Assembly: GCF_030056795.1 (NCBI RefSeq)
Contig: NZ_JASHKQ010000013.1
Span: 47,431-111,430, forward strand
From: Rhodococcus sp. IEGM 1381
Lineage (GTDB): Bacteria > Actinomycetota > Actinomycetes > Mycobacteriales > Mycobacteriaceae
Reading direction: 5' to 3'
Length of the DNA stretch: 64,000 nt
Shown here: positions 8,935 to 17,545 of the stretch, one piece after another
Layout of the letters: the number at the start of each line of letters is the position of its first letter
How positions within the stretch are numbered: the stretch's first letter is position 1
Translations under genes and position numbers: made by a program
The notes under the pieces: model-generated
What the model saw: the letters and a program-made list of their open reading frames with translations, nothing else
What the model was told of the DNA's origin: nothing
Database searches by the model: none

Positions 8935-10094
8935 ACTCTCGTGAGGCCGAGATCGATCGGTGGATCCAGTCGCACACTGCAGATCTGGCACTGTGGCGGC
9001 GGCACATTCACGCCAACCCGGAACTCGCTCGACGCGAATTCGGCACCACCGCATTTGTGATCGAACAACTGGAAGCAGCGGGTCTGTCACCCAAGCCCCT
9101 CCCCGGCGGAACGGGGTTGATCTGTGACATCGGACCCGACGGTCCTCGTGTCGCGTTGCGGGCAGACATGGACGCCCTGCCGCTGCACGAGAAGACCGGC
9201 GCGGCGTATTCGTCGACTGTGCCCGGGGTGTCGCACGCCTGCGGCCACGACGCGCACACCACGGTGTTGCTCGCGACCGGGCTGGCGCTGGCGTCCCTGC
9301 CGGACCTGCAGTACGGCGTGCGCCTGATCTTTCAGCCCGCCGAGGAGGTCATGCCCGGGGGTGCGCTCGACGCAGTGGCCGCGGGAGCGCTCGACGGTGT
9401 CACCAAGATCTTTGCGCTGCACTGTGATCCGCGGCTCGAGGTCGGTCAGGTCGGCGTACGTGTCGGGGCCATCACCTCCGCCGCCGACACCGTCGAGCTG
9501 CGGCTGGACTCACCCGGCGGTCACACGTCGCGGCCGCACCTGACGACGGATCTCGTGTACGCCCTCGGCACGGTCATCACCGGCCTGCCCGGGATGCTCA
9601 GCAGGCGCATCGATCCCCGGACCAGCACGGTCATGGTGTGGGGAGCGGTGGTGGCGGGCCAGGCCCCCAACGCCATTCCGCAGACCGGCATGCTGACCGG
9701 TACCGTCCGCACCGGCGATCACGAGACCTGGGCCTTGCTCGAACCGTTGGTCCGCGAGATCGTCACCGGATTGCTCGCACCCACCGGGGTGCAATTCGAG
9801 TTGCACTACCGACGAGGCGTGCCTCCCGTGGTCAACGACCCAGCGTCCACGCACACCTTCGAGAAGGCGATCGAGCGGGTGGGGCCGACGGCCCTCGCCG
9901 ATACCGCGCAGTCCGGTGGCGGCGAGGACTTCTCGTGGTACCTGGAAAGGGTGCCGGGGGCGATGGCTCGGCTGGGCGTCTGGCCCGGTACCGGCCCTCA
10001 ACTCGACATTCATCAGCCCACGTTCGATCTCGACGAGCGAGCACTGGCCGTGGGCGTGAAGGTGATGACCGGAATCGCACTGGATCCGAACTAG
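8931..10094 (+). CDS. amiA1: M20 family metallo-amidohydrolase (AmiA1-like)
   Basis: A 387-aa second M20 enzyme. Motifs are ADMDALPLHEKTG, VSHACGHDAHTT, QPAEEVMPGG and LDIHQPTFD, all metal ligands of the family, with the dimerisation lid starting VELRLDSPGGHTSRPH. It is closer to the IAA-amino-acid hydrolase/hippurate hydrolase branch than its neighbour. The GTG start overlaps the preceding stop as GTGA, so translation is coupled. A longer frame upstream lies inside the preceding gene and was ignored. The two paralogues probably share a physiological context, such as recycling acylated amino acids. Confidence 0.9.
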   Translation: MNSREAEIDRWIQSHTADLALWRRHIHANPELARREFGTTAFVIEQLEAAGLSPKPLPGGTGLICDIGPDGPRVALRADMDALPLHEKTGAAYSSTVPGVSHACGHDAHTTVLLATGLALASLPDLQYGVRLIFQPAEEVMPGGALDAVAAGALDGVTKIFALHCDPRLEVGQVGVRVGAITSAADTVELRLDSPGGHTSRPHLTTDLVYALGTVITGLPGMLSRRIDPRTSTVMVWGAVVAGQAPNAIPQTGMLTGTVRTGDHETWALLEPLVREIVTGLLAPTGVQFELHYRRGVPPVVNDPASTHTFEKAIERVGPTALADTAQSGGGEDFSWYLERVPGAMARLGVWPGTGPQLDIHQPTFDLDERALAVGVKVMTGIALDPN

Positions 10095-10108
10095 GGGCAG
10101 GGAACGAG

Positions 10109-10427
10109 ATGACTTTCGATGTGTCGCCGATCGGAATCGTTCGATCCGGCCGCGACGACCATCGGCTCGCGCCACCCCCGCGGTGACATGACGCTTCCTC
10201 GGGTGGGAATCCTCGCCCAACGCGTCAAGGACCGGCCCAACCATCTCGGAGTGTCGCGGTGCGAGATCGTCGACGTCGACGGACTGCGCATCCGAGTCCG
10301 GGGTCTCGACGCGATCGATGGTTCACCTGTCCTCGACGTCGAACCGTTCCTGCAGTCCATGGTTCCGAAGCGTGCGGACGTGACCGAGCCGACCTGGGTG
10401 GCGTCGGTGATGAAGAACTACTTCTGA
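10109..10427 (+). pseudogene. TrmO-like (TsaA/UPF0066) methyltransferase gene, broken by an internal deletion
   Basis: The ATG at 10109 starts a normal family N terminus (DVSPIGIVRSGRDD) that hits TGA after 25 codons. The family C terminus continues in another frame: GSRHPRGDMTLPRVGILAQR, then RPNHLGVSRCEI, RVRGLDAIDGSPVLDVEPF, ending MKNYF. From memory of actinobacterial relatives (about 160 aa), roughly 40-60 codons between the RSGRD and RHPRG regions are missing and the join is out of frame. It lies 14 bp after amiA1. TrmO-type enzymes methylate t6A37 of tRNA; this copy should be inactive unless the C-terminal fragment is translated from ATG 10119. Confidence 0.75.
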
Positions 10428-10440
10428 TCTGTCCTTCGAG

Positions 10441-10905
10441 CTACGAGGCTGTGCCGGGACCGACGTTGCGGCTGTTGCGGGTTCGTAGGTCTCGCACGTA
10501 TTCGGCTGGGGCACCGGCAATTTCGGCTGCTTCCGCCATCACTCCGAGATAGCGGGCCGACGGCAGGCCACCCTCGTAGGCGTCGAGCACGTACATCCAC
10601 GCCAGTACCGGCTCCCGGCCGGTTTCGATGCGTAGTCGGATCTTGCGGTGAATGCCGAGTTCGGAGCCTTCCCAGCGATCCAGACTTTCCTCGTCCTCGT
10701 CCGATACGTCGTAGAGCACGACGAAGACCTGCGAGTCGGGATCCTCCACGACCGTGGCGAGTGCGCCTTCCCAGCCGATGTCGCCGCCGCCGAAGGTCAA
10801 CCGCCATCCGTGCAGCCACCCGGTTCCCGACAGGGGCGAGTGAGGGCATCGCTGCAACATCTGCTCCGGATGCATGTTCGATCCGTAGGCGGCATAAATT
10901 GGCAC
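10441..10905 (-). CDS. gamma-glutamylcyclotransferase-fold protein (Rv3304-like)
   Basis: A 154-aa protein starting VPIYAAYGSNMHPEQML; YGSN is the substrate-binding motif of the gamma-glutamylcyclotransferase (GGCT/AIG2) superfamily. A Glu at the catalytic position is plausible in WEGSELGIHR, but I cannot assign it with certainty. Rv3304 sits at the same place in M. tuberculosis. The GTG at 10905 has a TAGGCT -10-like box 7 bp upstream, which supports this start over a longer frame reaching 11088. It converges with the TrmO remnant and is divergent from lpdA. Confidence 0.85.
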   Translation of the reverse strand: MPIYAAYGSNMHPEQMLQRCPHSPLSGTGWLHGWRLTFGGGDIGWEGALATVVEDPDSQVFVVLYDVSDEDEESLDRWEGSELGIHRKIRLRIETGREPVLAWMYVLDAYEGGLPSARYLGVMAEAAEIAGAPAEYVRDLRTRNSRNVGPGTAS

Positions 10906-10912
10906 GTCGGCC

Positions 10913-10918
10913 AGCCTA
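10913..10918 (-). promoter_or_regulatory. predicted -10 of the GGCT-fold gene, leaderless
   Basis: On the minus strand TAGGCT ends 7 bp before the GTG at 10905, the arrangement of a leaderless actinobacterial transcript. Confidence 0.45.
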
Positions 10919-11087
10919 AACCGTATCGGTGCCGGTTGACGCGTCGTGGTCCTGTTTCGGTGAGTCGTCGCAGGTCCGCTCCCTTGTCGGGTGATCGAAG
11001 CCAGCCCTACCGACGCGCCGGGGCAGCCTCTGCAATACCGTTGAGGAGACCAGGCGAGAGAATGTCGAGCACGCGAGAAGAGGATCA

Positions 11088-12491
11088 ATGACCCGGATTG
11101 TGATCATCGGTGGTGGTCCGGCAGGGTACGAAGCAGCATTGGTAGCCGCCCAGCACGGCGGACAGGTGACGCTCGTCGATTCCGACGGTATCGGTGGTGC
11201 CTGCGTTCTTTGGGACTGCGTGCCGTCGAAGACGTTCATCGCCTCGACCGGCATTCGCACCGAGATGCGTCGAGCCAGCGACCTGGGCATTTCGCTCGAT
11301 CCATCGCAGGCCGCCGTCGCGCTTCCGAAAATTCACGACCGAGTCAAGAGTCTCGCGCAGGCACAGTCGGCCGACATCGCTCACCGCGTCACCTCGGTCG
11401 GCGTCGAACTTCTGGCCGGCCGCGCCGAGATGATCGACACCCACGTCGGTATGGCCTCGCATCAGATCAAGGCCGTGCTGGCCGACGGTGAGGAGCGAAT
11501 CCTGGACGCCGACGTCGTTCTCATCGCGACCGGTGCCCGTCCCCGCGTGGTCAAGGGAGCCGAACCCGACGGCGAACGCATTCTCAACTGGCGTCAGCTC
11601 TACGACCTCGAGGCCCTACCCGAGCACCTGGTGGTCGTCGGATCCGGTGTGACCGGTGCCGAGTTCGTCTCGGCCTACACCGAGATGGGCGTCAAGGTCA
11701 CCGCGGTCTCGAGTCGCGACCGCGTGCTTCCGCACGAGGACGAGGACGCCGCTCTGGTCCTCGAGGACGCGTTCAACGAACGAGGCGTCACCCTCGTCAA
11801 ACATGCTCGAGCCGATTCGGTGGTCCGCACCGACGACGGCGTTCTCGTCACGCTGTCGGACGGTCGCACCGTCGAGGGCAGCCACGCGCTGATGACCGTC
11901 GGATCGGTTCCCAACACCTCGGGTCTCGGACTCGAGAAGGTGGGCATCGAACTCGACAAGGGGGGGTACCTGCGGGTGGACCGCGTATCTCGCACTGCGG
12001 TCGCGGGCATCTACGCAGCCGGTGACTGCACCGGTCTGCTGCCGCTGGCCTCGGTCGCGGCGATGCAGGGCCGCATCGCGATGTACCACGCGCTGGGTCA
12101 GGCCGTCAGTCCGATCAAGCTCAAGACCGTGGCGTCGGCGGTATTCACACGGCCCGAGATCGCGTCGGTCGGCGTCGCGCAGTCCAAGATCGACGCCGGT
12201 GACGTACCGGCGCGCGTGGTGATGCTGCCACTGACCACAAATCCCCGAGCGAAGATGAGCGGCCTCAAGCGCGGCTTCGTCAAGATCTTCTGCCGCCCGG
12301 CCACCGGCGTCGTCATCGGCGGCGTCGTGGTGGCCCCGAGTGCATCGGAGCTGATTCTGCCGATCGCGATGGCGGTGCAGAACAATCTGTCGGTGAACGA
12401 CCTGGCGAACACGTTCTCGGTGTACCCGTCGTTGTCGGGATCGGTCATCGAGGCTGCGCGTCAGCTGATGGCACACGACGATCTGGACTGA
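11088..12491 (+). CDS. lpdA: flavoprotein disulfide reductase / NAD(P)H-quinone reductase LpdA
   Basis: A 467-aa FAD enzyme: GGGPAGYEAALVAA (FAD), GSGVTGAEFVSAYTEMGV (NAD(P)), GIYAAGDCTG (second FAD motif), then a dimerisation domain. It aligns throughout with M. tuberculosis LpdA (Rv3303c), a quinone reductase rather than a lipoamide dehydrogenase. The C-terminal VYPSLSGS lacks the His of the lipoamide dehydrogenase His-Glu pair. Unlike Rv3303c, as I recall it (GAAVLDDC), both cysteines of the CxxxxC motif are present here (GACVLWDC, Cys39 and Cys44). The ATG follows an AAGAGGATCA Shine-Dalgarno. A strong hairpin lies downstream. Confidence 0.93.
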   Translation: MTRIVIIGGGPAGYEAALVAAQHGGQVTLVDSDGIGGACVLWDCVPSKTFIASTGIRTEMRRASDLGISLDPSQAAVALPKIHDRVKSLAQAQSADIAHRVTSVGVELLAGRAEMIDTHVGMASHQIKAVLADGEERILDADVVLIATGARPRVVKGAEPDGERILNWRQLYDLEALPEHLVVVGSGVTGAEFVSAYTEMGVKVTAVSSRDRVLPHEDEDAALVLEDAFNERGVTLVKHARADSVVRTDDGVLVTLSDGRTVEGSHALMTVGSVPNTSGLGLEKVGIELDKGGYLRVDRVSRTAVAGIYAAGDCTGLLPLASVAAMQGRIAMYHALGQAVSPIKLKTVASAVFTRPEIASVGVAQSKIDAGDVPARVVMLPLTTNPRAKMSGLKRGFVKIFCRPATGVVIGGVVVAPSASELILPIAMAVQNNLSVNDLANTFSVYPSLSGSVIEAARQLMAHDDLD

Positions 12492-12492
12492 T

Positions 12493-12505
12493 CTCACTAT
12501 GTGAG
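12493..12505. repeat. perfect 5-3-5 inverted repeat
   Basis: CTCAC-TAT-GTGAG lies immediately after the lpdA stop and 126 bp before the aminotransferase gene. It could be an operator for the downstream gene; there is no direct evidence. Confidence 0.35.
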
Positions 12506-12542
12506 AATTGCGTTTCATATTTCGGTAGCACGTGAGACAGTC

Positions 12543-12572
12543 GAGAGAGCGGACACACCCGTCCGCTCTCTC
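12543..12572 (+). terminator. strong hairpin between lpdA and the aminotransferase gene
   Basis: An 11-bp perfect stem (GAGAGAGCGGA / TCCGCTCTCTC) with an 8-nt loop, not followed by a U tract. This fits an actinobacterial intrinsic terminator for lpdA or an attenuator in the leader of the aminotransferase gene. Confidence 0.6.
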
Positions 12573-12630
12573 CTCGACTCAGCGGATCCGCGGGCCGTTC
12601 CTTCGTTCCTGCTGCCCCGGAGTCTCTTTC

Positions 12631-13854
12631 ATGTCTTCTACTCACCGCCCCGTCGGCTTGGCCCGACGTACCGCATCGCTCTCCAGCTCGGCCATTCGCG
12701 ATCTTCTCGCCCTGACCGCACGTGACGACGTCATCAGCCTGGCAGGAGGTCTGCCGGCCACGGATCTGATCCCCGTCGCCCGCATCGCGGCAGCTGCCGA
12801 GGCGGTGCTGCGGAGCCCTGATGCCGTCCAGTACTGCGAGACCGCCGGCCATCGCACGCTGCGCAGCGTGATCGCGTCGAGAGAGAGCGCCGTGCGCGGG
12901 GGAGTGGAAGTGCCGGCGGACACCGTCGTCGTCACGCACGGATCGCAACAAGCGCTGACGTTGCTCGCCCAGGCGCTGATCGACCCGGGTGCCGTTGTCG
13001 TCGTCGACGAGCCCGCGTATACCGGTGCGCTGCAGGTGTTCTCGATCGCCGAGGCACGGATCGAGGCAATCGAAATCGACGCCGACGGGATGGATACCGC
13101 GGAACTCGAACGACGGTTGACGGCGGGCCTGCGTCCGGCCGTGGTCCACACGGTTGCCAACTTCCACAACCCTCGCGGGGTCACGATGAGCGAGCAGCGT
13201 CGGCGGCACCTCGCGGCGCTCGCGGATCACTACGGATTCTGGGTGATCGAGGACGACCCGTACGGCGAGATCTGGTTCGCCGCAACAGGCTCTACGCACG
13301 GTACGGGCGCACCGCCGCCGCCGATAGCCTGTTTCGGCGATCGCGTCATCCGGCTGTCGAGTGCGTCGAAGATCCTCGCTCCGACGCTGCGTGTCGGCTG
13401 GTTCGTCGCTCCGCCCGCCGTGTGTGCGGCTGTGGAACTGCTCAAGCAGGGTGCCGATCTGTGCGGTTCCTCGATGACGCAGCTGATGGCAGCGAACATG
13501 CTCGGTGACACTGCGTGGTTGGACGCCCACTTGGCGACTTTACGTCGCGAGTATGCCTGCCGTGCAACGGCATTGACGGCTGCGCTCGATGCCCAGTTCT
13601 CCGCGCGGCTCACGGTCTCGCGCCCGACGGGTGGAATGTTCGCCTGGGCCACGTTCGAGGATGGGACCGGCACGGACGAGCTGCTCGCGGCCGCCCTGGA
13701 GCATGGGGTTGCCTTCGTTCCAGGCTCGGCGTTTGCGTCGGCCGAGCAGTATGGACGCTCGCTCCGGCTGAGCTTCGCGGGATCGACGCCGGCAGAGCTG
13801 GCAGAGGCAGTACGGCGATTGGGTGCTGCACACGCGTCCATCCGCGCTCACTGA
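12631..13854 (+). CDS. PLP-dependent aminotransferase (class I/II, MocR/2-aminoadipate type fold)
   Basis: A 407-aa enzyme. Features include ISLAGGLPATDLIP at the N terminus, the segment VHTVANFHNPRGVTMSEQRR, VIEDDPYGEIWF with the PLP-ring Asp, the PLP-binding Lys in RLSSASKILAPTLRVGW, and SLRLSFAG with the carboxylate-binding Arg. It matches the 2-aminoadipate/aromatic aminotransferase family and has no fused GntR regulator. The ATG at 12631 was chosen because residues before it in the longer frame overlap the leader hairpin. The amino-donor specificity cannot be read. It is not part of the recalled M. tuberculosis gene order here. Confidence 0.88.
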   Translation: MSSTHRPVGLARRTASLSSSAIRDLLALTARDDVISLAGGLPATDLIPVARIAAAAEAVLRSPDAVQYCETAGHRTLRSVIASRESAVRGGVEVPADTVVVTHGSQQALTLLAQALIDPGAVVVVDEPAYTGALQVFSIAEARIEAIEIDADGMDTAELERRLTAGLRPAVVHTVANFHNPRGVTMSEQRRRHLAALADHYGFWVIEDDPYGEIWFAATGSTHGTGAPPPPIACFGDRVIRLSSASKILAPTLRVGWFVAPPAVCAAVELLKQGADLCGSSMTQLMAANMLGDTAWLDAHLATLRREYACRATALTAALDAQFSARLTVSRPTGGMFAWATFEDGTGTDELLAAALEHGVAFVPGSAFASAEQYGRSLRLSFAGSTPAELAEAVRRLGAAHASIRAH

Positions 13855-13948
13855 GCGTCGCCAGCAGGTTCTGCGCGTGGCGGACCTGGGGCGGTAACCT
13901 GACATGCACGTAGTGCGCGGGGTTTTTCGACGGATAGGGAGCGTCACA

Positions 13949-15679
13949 GTGAGCAACCGATCGAACACGAAGTTCCTCGGACCCACCCAGCGGGTGGAGG
14001 CGTGGGACCAGCTCGGAAGCGAGCAGTTCGACGTAGTGGTCGTCGGCGGTGGCGTCGTCGGCTCCGGTGCGGCCCTCGACGCGGCGACGCGGGGTCTGAA
14101 AGTGGCTTTGGTCGAGGCTCGAGATTATGCGTCGGGAACGTCGTCTCGGTCGTCCAAGATGTTCCACGGCGGCCTTCGTTACCTCGAGCAGCTCGAGTTC
14201 GGGCTCGTGCGCGAGGCTCTGCACGAGCGGGAACTCTCGTTGTCCACACTCGCACCGCACCTGGTCAAGCCGTTGAAGTTTCTGTTCCCGCTCACCCATC
14301 GTGTGTGGGAGCGCCCGTACATCGCCGCGGGCATCTTTCTCTACGACCGGATGGGTGGGGCCAAATCGGTTCCGCAGCAGAAGCATCTGACGCGGTCCGG
14401 CGCATTGCGGATGTCGCCCGGTATCAAGCGGAAGTCGCTGATCGGCGGAATTCGGTACTACGACACCGTTGTCGACGATGCCCGGCACACCATGACTGTC
14501 GCCAGAACGGCCGCTCACTACGGCGCAGTGGTTCGTACATCCACCCAAGTTGTCGGGTTCCTGCGTGAGGCAGATCGGGTATCGGGTGTGCGAGTGCGCG
14601 ATTCGGAAACCGGTGCCACCACCGAAGTGCGCGCACACGTGGTGATCAACGCCACCGGTGTATGGACCGACGAGATCCAGTCGTTGTCCAATATGCGCGG
14701 ACGGTTTCGGGTGCGTGCATCGAAGGGTGTGCACATCGTGGTGCCGCGCGACCGAATCGTCAGCGAAGCCGCGATCATTCTGCGCACCGAGAAATCCGTA
14801 CTCTTCATCATCCCGTGGGGAGCGCACTGGATCATCGGTACCACCGACACCGACTGGAATCTCGATCTCGCGCATCCGGCCGCGACCAAAGCCGACATCG
14901 ACTACATCCTGGGTGAGGTCAACGGCGTGCTCGTCACGCCGCTCACCCACGAGGACATCGACGGTGTGTACGCGGGCCTACGGCCACTGCTGGCAGGCGA
15001 GAGCGACGAGACCTCCAAGCTCTCTCGTGAGCACGCGGTCGCTCGGGTGGCACCGGGACTCATCGCCATCGCCGGCGGCAAGTACACGACATACCGAGTG
15101 ATGGCCGAGGACGCCGTCGATCTGGCGGCGGAGGACATCCCGGTGCGGGTCGCGTCCTCGATCACCGAGAAGGTGCCCCTCGTCGGTGCCGACGGTTACT
15201 TCGCCCTGGTCAATCAGGCACCGCATCTGGGCGAGATGTACAACTTGCATCCACATCGGGTGACGCACCTGCTGGACCGATACGGTTCGTTGATCGACGA
15301 GGTGTTGGCGATGGCGGACGGCAAACCCGAACTGCTGCAACCACTCACCGACGCACCGTCCTACCTGCAGGTCGAGGTGGTCTACGCAGCGGCGGCGGAG
15401 GGCGCGTTGCACCTGGAGGACGTGCTGTCGCGTCGTACCCGGATTTCCATCGAGTACTCACACCGCGGGATGAACTGCGCGGGTCAGGTAGCAGCGTTGA
15501 TCGCTCCCGTTCTGGGCTGGGACGAGGCCATGGCCGATCGTGAAGTCGAGACCTACCGCGCCCGGGTGGAGGCCGAAATCGAATCGCAGCGCCAGCCCGA
15601 CGACGAGTCGGCGGACGCGCTGCGGGTTGTCGCTCCGGAGGCCCGACAGGAAATTCTGGAACCGGTTCGCGGGTTCTGA
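13949..15679 (+). CDS. glpD: glycerol-3-phosphate dehydrogenase (FAD-dependent)
   Basis: A 576-aa flavoprotein oxidising sn-glycerol 3-phosphate to dihydroxyacetone phosphate and feeding electrons to quinone. The FAD motif VVVVGGGVVGSGAALDAATR is near residue 25; SRSSKMFHGGLRYLEQ and GGKYTTYRVMAEDAVD are GlpD signatures; a DAO C-terminal helical domain follows. Equivalent to GlpD2 (Rv3302c). The GTG at 13949 has an AGGGAG ribosome-binding site, and a TAACCT -10-like element at 13895-13900 would give a leader of about 42 nt. An ATG at 13904 would add fifteen basic residues absent from homologues. Confidence 0.93.
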   Translation: MSNRSNTKFLGPTQRVEAWDQLGSEQFDVVVVGGGVVGSGAALDAATRGLKVALVEARDYASGTSSRSSKMFHGGLRYLEQLEFGLVREALHERELSLSTLAPHLVKPLKFLFPLTHRVWERPYIAAGIFLYDRMGGAKSVPQQKHLTRSGALRMSPGIKRKSLIGGIRYYDTVVDDARHTMTVARTAAHYGAVVRTSTQVVGFLREADRVSGVRVRDSETGATTEVRAHVVINATGVWTDEIQSLSNMRGRFRVRASKGVHIVVPRDRIVSEAAIILRTEKSVLFIIPWGAHWIIGTTDTDWNLDLAHPAATKADIDYILGEVNGVLVTPLTHEDIDGVYAGLRPLLAGESDETSKLSREHAVARVAPGLIAIAGGKYTTYRVMAEDAVDLAAEDIPVRVASSITEKVPLVGADGYFALVNQAPHLGEMYNLHPHRVTHLLDRYGSLIDEVLAMADGKPELLQPLTDAPSYLQVEVVYAAAAEGALHLEDVLSRRTRISIEYSHRGMNCAGQVAALIAPVLGWDEAMADREVETYRARVEAEIESQRQPDDESADALRVVAPEARQEILEPVRGF

Positions 15680-15680
15680 G

Positions 15681-15818
15681 TCAGCGCTGTCGAACCAGTG
15701 TCCGCGGTGCGCGAGCCGCCGTCGCGCCGGAGACGGCCATGATCAGCAGGGTGAGTATCGCCAGTGTCAACATGGGATCCATGGTGATCGGCAAAGCTGT
15801 GAGCAGGCTTGGTCTCAT
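15681..15818 (-). CDS. putative single-pass membrane microprotein
   Basis: A 45-codon frame lies 14 bp after the sigma-factor gene on the same strand. It encodes MRPSLLTALPITMDPMLTLA, then a hydrophobic stretch (ILTLLIMAVSGATAA) and a basic tail (RAPRTLVRQR), a clear one-helix topology with a cytoplasmic-type C terminus. A shorter start (MDPML...) is possible. It ends 1 bp before the convergent glpD stop. I know no family for it; being third in the DGPF-sigma operon it might be an accessory factor, but it could also be a chance frame. Confidence 0.35.
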   Translation of the reverse strand: MRPSLLTALPITMDPMLTLAILTLLIMAVSGATAARAPRTLVRQR

Positions 15819-15832
15819 CTGACAGTGAGCCG

Positions 15833-17089
15833 TCAGGTTTGTTCCCGGCGGTGCTGATCGAGGCGCGAAGGCGATTCGAGCTGCGCTCGGAGGAACGCCC
15901 TTTCGGCCGGCGACGGGTCGAGAGTCAGAGCGGTCGTTCGTGCACTTCTGGCCTCCTCCACCCGGCCGAGTCGATCCAGCATCGCAGCTCGACAGGCATG
16001 CCAGAGATAGTGCCCGGACAGCGAGTCGATGGCGTCGAGGGCATCGAGTCCGGCGGCAGGACCCTGGCTTTCCCCAACGGCCACACCTCGGTTCAGTGCC
16101 ACGATCGGTGTGTTCTCGACGACGGCAAGCGCGTCGTACAGCACGACGATCCGAGACCAGTCGGTGTCGGCGTAGGTCGCCGCACAGGAGTGACATGCTG
16201 CGATGGCTGCCTGAAAGGTGTAACGGCTCGGCCGAGAGTCGTTGCGACGCAATGCACTGTTCATCAACCGTGTGCCCTCTTCGATCGCCTCTCGATTCCA
16301 GCGGGATCTGTCCTGATCCTCGAGCCTGACCAGGCCGCCCGTTTCATCGGTCCTCGTGGCCCGGCGCGAGTCCGTGAACAGCATGAGTGCCAGCAGACCT
16401 CGAAGTGACGGCTCGTCCGGCATGAGGTCGATCATCAGGCGGGCCAACCGAAGTGCCTCGTCACATAGTTGAGGCCGCACCAGCGTCTCGCCGCCGAGAT
16501 GGCCGGCAGTGAACATCAGGTACACCGTGGTGGCCACCGCGTCGAGTCGCTGCGGTAACTCCGCCGAATCCGGTACTCGGTATGGAATATTGGCAGCTGC
16601 GATCTTCTTCTTCGCGCGCGTGAGCCTTTTGGACATGGTGGCCTCGGGCACGAGCATCAAGCGGGCGACGTCGGCAGTCGCGAGCCCGCAGAGGGTGCGC
16701 AGGCTCAGTGCCACCTGCGCCTCGACGGAGAGCGTCGGGTGAGCGCAGGTGAAGACCAACCGCAACAGATCGTCGGCGATCGCGGACTCATCGCTCTCGC
16801 TCCAATTCCGGTTCAGCACGGCGAGATCCGCCGCCTCTCGTTCCTTCGCGGTGCGCCCGGCCTCGCGTCTGATGATGTCGAGCGCCTTGTTGCGTGCCAC
16901 GGTCGTGAGCCAGGCACGCGGATTGTCGGGAACACCCGATCTGGGCCAGTGAGCGAGTGCAGTCACCACAGCCTCGGAGACTGCGTCCTCGGCGACGGCA
17001 AAACTGCCGGTGGTGCGAACGAGGGTCGCCAGCACGCGGCGACCCTCGTCACGAACCACGGCCGACAGGTGCTCGGCCGGTGTGCTCAC
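15833..17089 (-). CDS. ECF sigma factor of the ECF42 group (C-terminal DUF6596/TPR-like extension)
   Basis: A 418-aa protein. Region 2 (AEDAVSEAVVTALAHWPRSG, then NPRAWLTTVARNKALD) and region 4 (VARLMLVPEATMSKRLTRAK) occupy the first ~180 residues. A ~230-residue helical extension follows, with repeated motifs such as PIVALNRGVAVGE, as in ECF42 sigma factors, where it replaces a separate anti-sigma factor. The GTG start overlaps the stop of the upstream DGPF gene (GTGA). Genomic pairing with a DGPF protein is the hallmark of ECF42. The signal sensed and the regulon are unknown. A longer frame beginning at 17134 lies inside the DGPF gene. Confidence 0.9.
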   Translation of the reverse strand: MSTPAEHLSAVVRDEGRRVLATLVRTTGSFAVAEDAVSEAVVTALAHWPRSGVPDNPRAWLTTVARNKALDIIRREAGRTAKEREAADLAVLNRNWSESDESAIADDLLRLVFTCAHPTLSVEAQVALSLRTLCGLATADVARLMLVPEATMSKRLTRAKKKIAAANIPYRVPDSAELPQRLDAVATTVYLMFTAGHLGGETLVRPQLCDEALRLARLMIDLMPDEPSLRGLLALMLFTDSRRATRTDETGGLVRLEDQDRSRWNREAIEEGTRLMNSALRRNDSRPSRYTFQAAIAACHSCAATYADTDWSRIVVLYDALAVVENTPIVALNRGVAVGESQGPAAGLDALDAIDSLSGHYLWHACRAAMLDRLGRVEEARSARTTALTLDPSPAERAFLRAQLESPSRLDQHRREQT

Positions 17090-17436
17090 TGAGCCATCGG
17101 GATGATCGGCCGCACTTCGATTGCTCCGTTCCACGCCGCCGGGATCTGGGCTGCCAGTGCGATCGCTGCGTCGAGGTCCTGCGCCTCGAGGAGGAAGAAC
17201 CCGGCGAGCACCTCCTTTGCTTCGGCGAAGGGACCGTCCGTAGTCAGTACGTCACCCCCCTTTCCTCCCGACACGCGCACCGTCGTGGCGGTCGACGTGG
17301 GATAGAGGACCGCGCCCCCGGTGATGGCTGGTCCGGCCACGGCACTGAATGCACCGTATTCGGCCATCTCGTCCGCGGCCTCGGGTGAAGTCCAATCGGC
17401 GTCGTGGGTGTAGACGATGGCTGCGTACGTGGTCAT
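17086..17436 (-). CDS. YCII-domain DGPF protein, ECF42 partner
   Basis: A 116-aa protein starting MTTYAAIVYTHDADW with the eponymous motif LTTDGPFAEAKEVLAGFF and a final VEVRP-like strand. YCII/DGPF proteins are ferredoxin-fold dimers; in ECF42 loci they are typical target or partner genes of the sigma factor. A GGAGCTCC ribosome-binding site precedes the ATG at 17436. It overlaps the sigma gene by 4 bp. A longer reading frame upstream (to 17601) lacks a Shine-Dalgarno and is not used. Confidence 0.9.
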   Translation of the reverse strand: MTTYAAIVYTHDADWTSPEAADEMAEYGAFSAVAGPAITGGAVLYPTSTATTVRVSGGKGGDVLTTDGPFAEAKEVLAGFFLLEAQDLDAAIALAAQIPAAWNGAIEVRPIIPMAQ

Positions 17437-17545
17437 TGGAGCTCCTGAGGAATCGTCGTGGTCGGCGCCGTTCGCCGACCTACACACGAAGGACGAACGG
17501 GGTTCGTCGAAAAGGACACCATGGACCGGACCATCTCGCCACATC

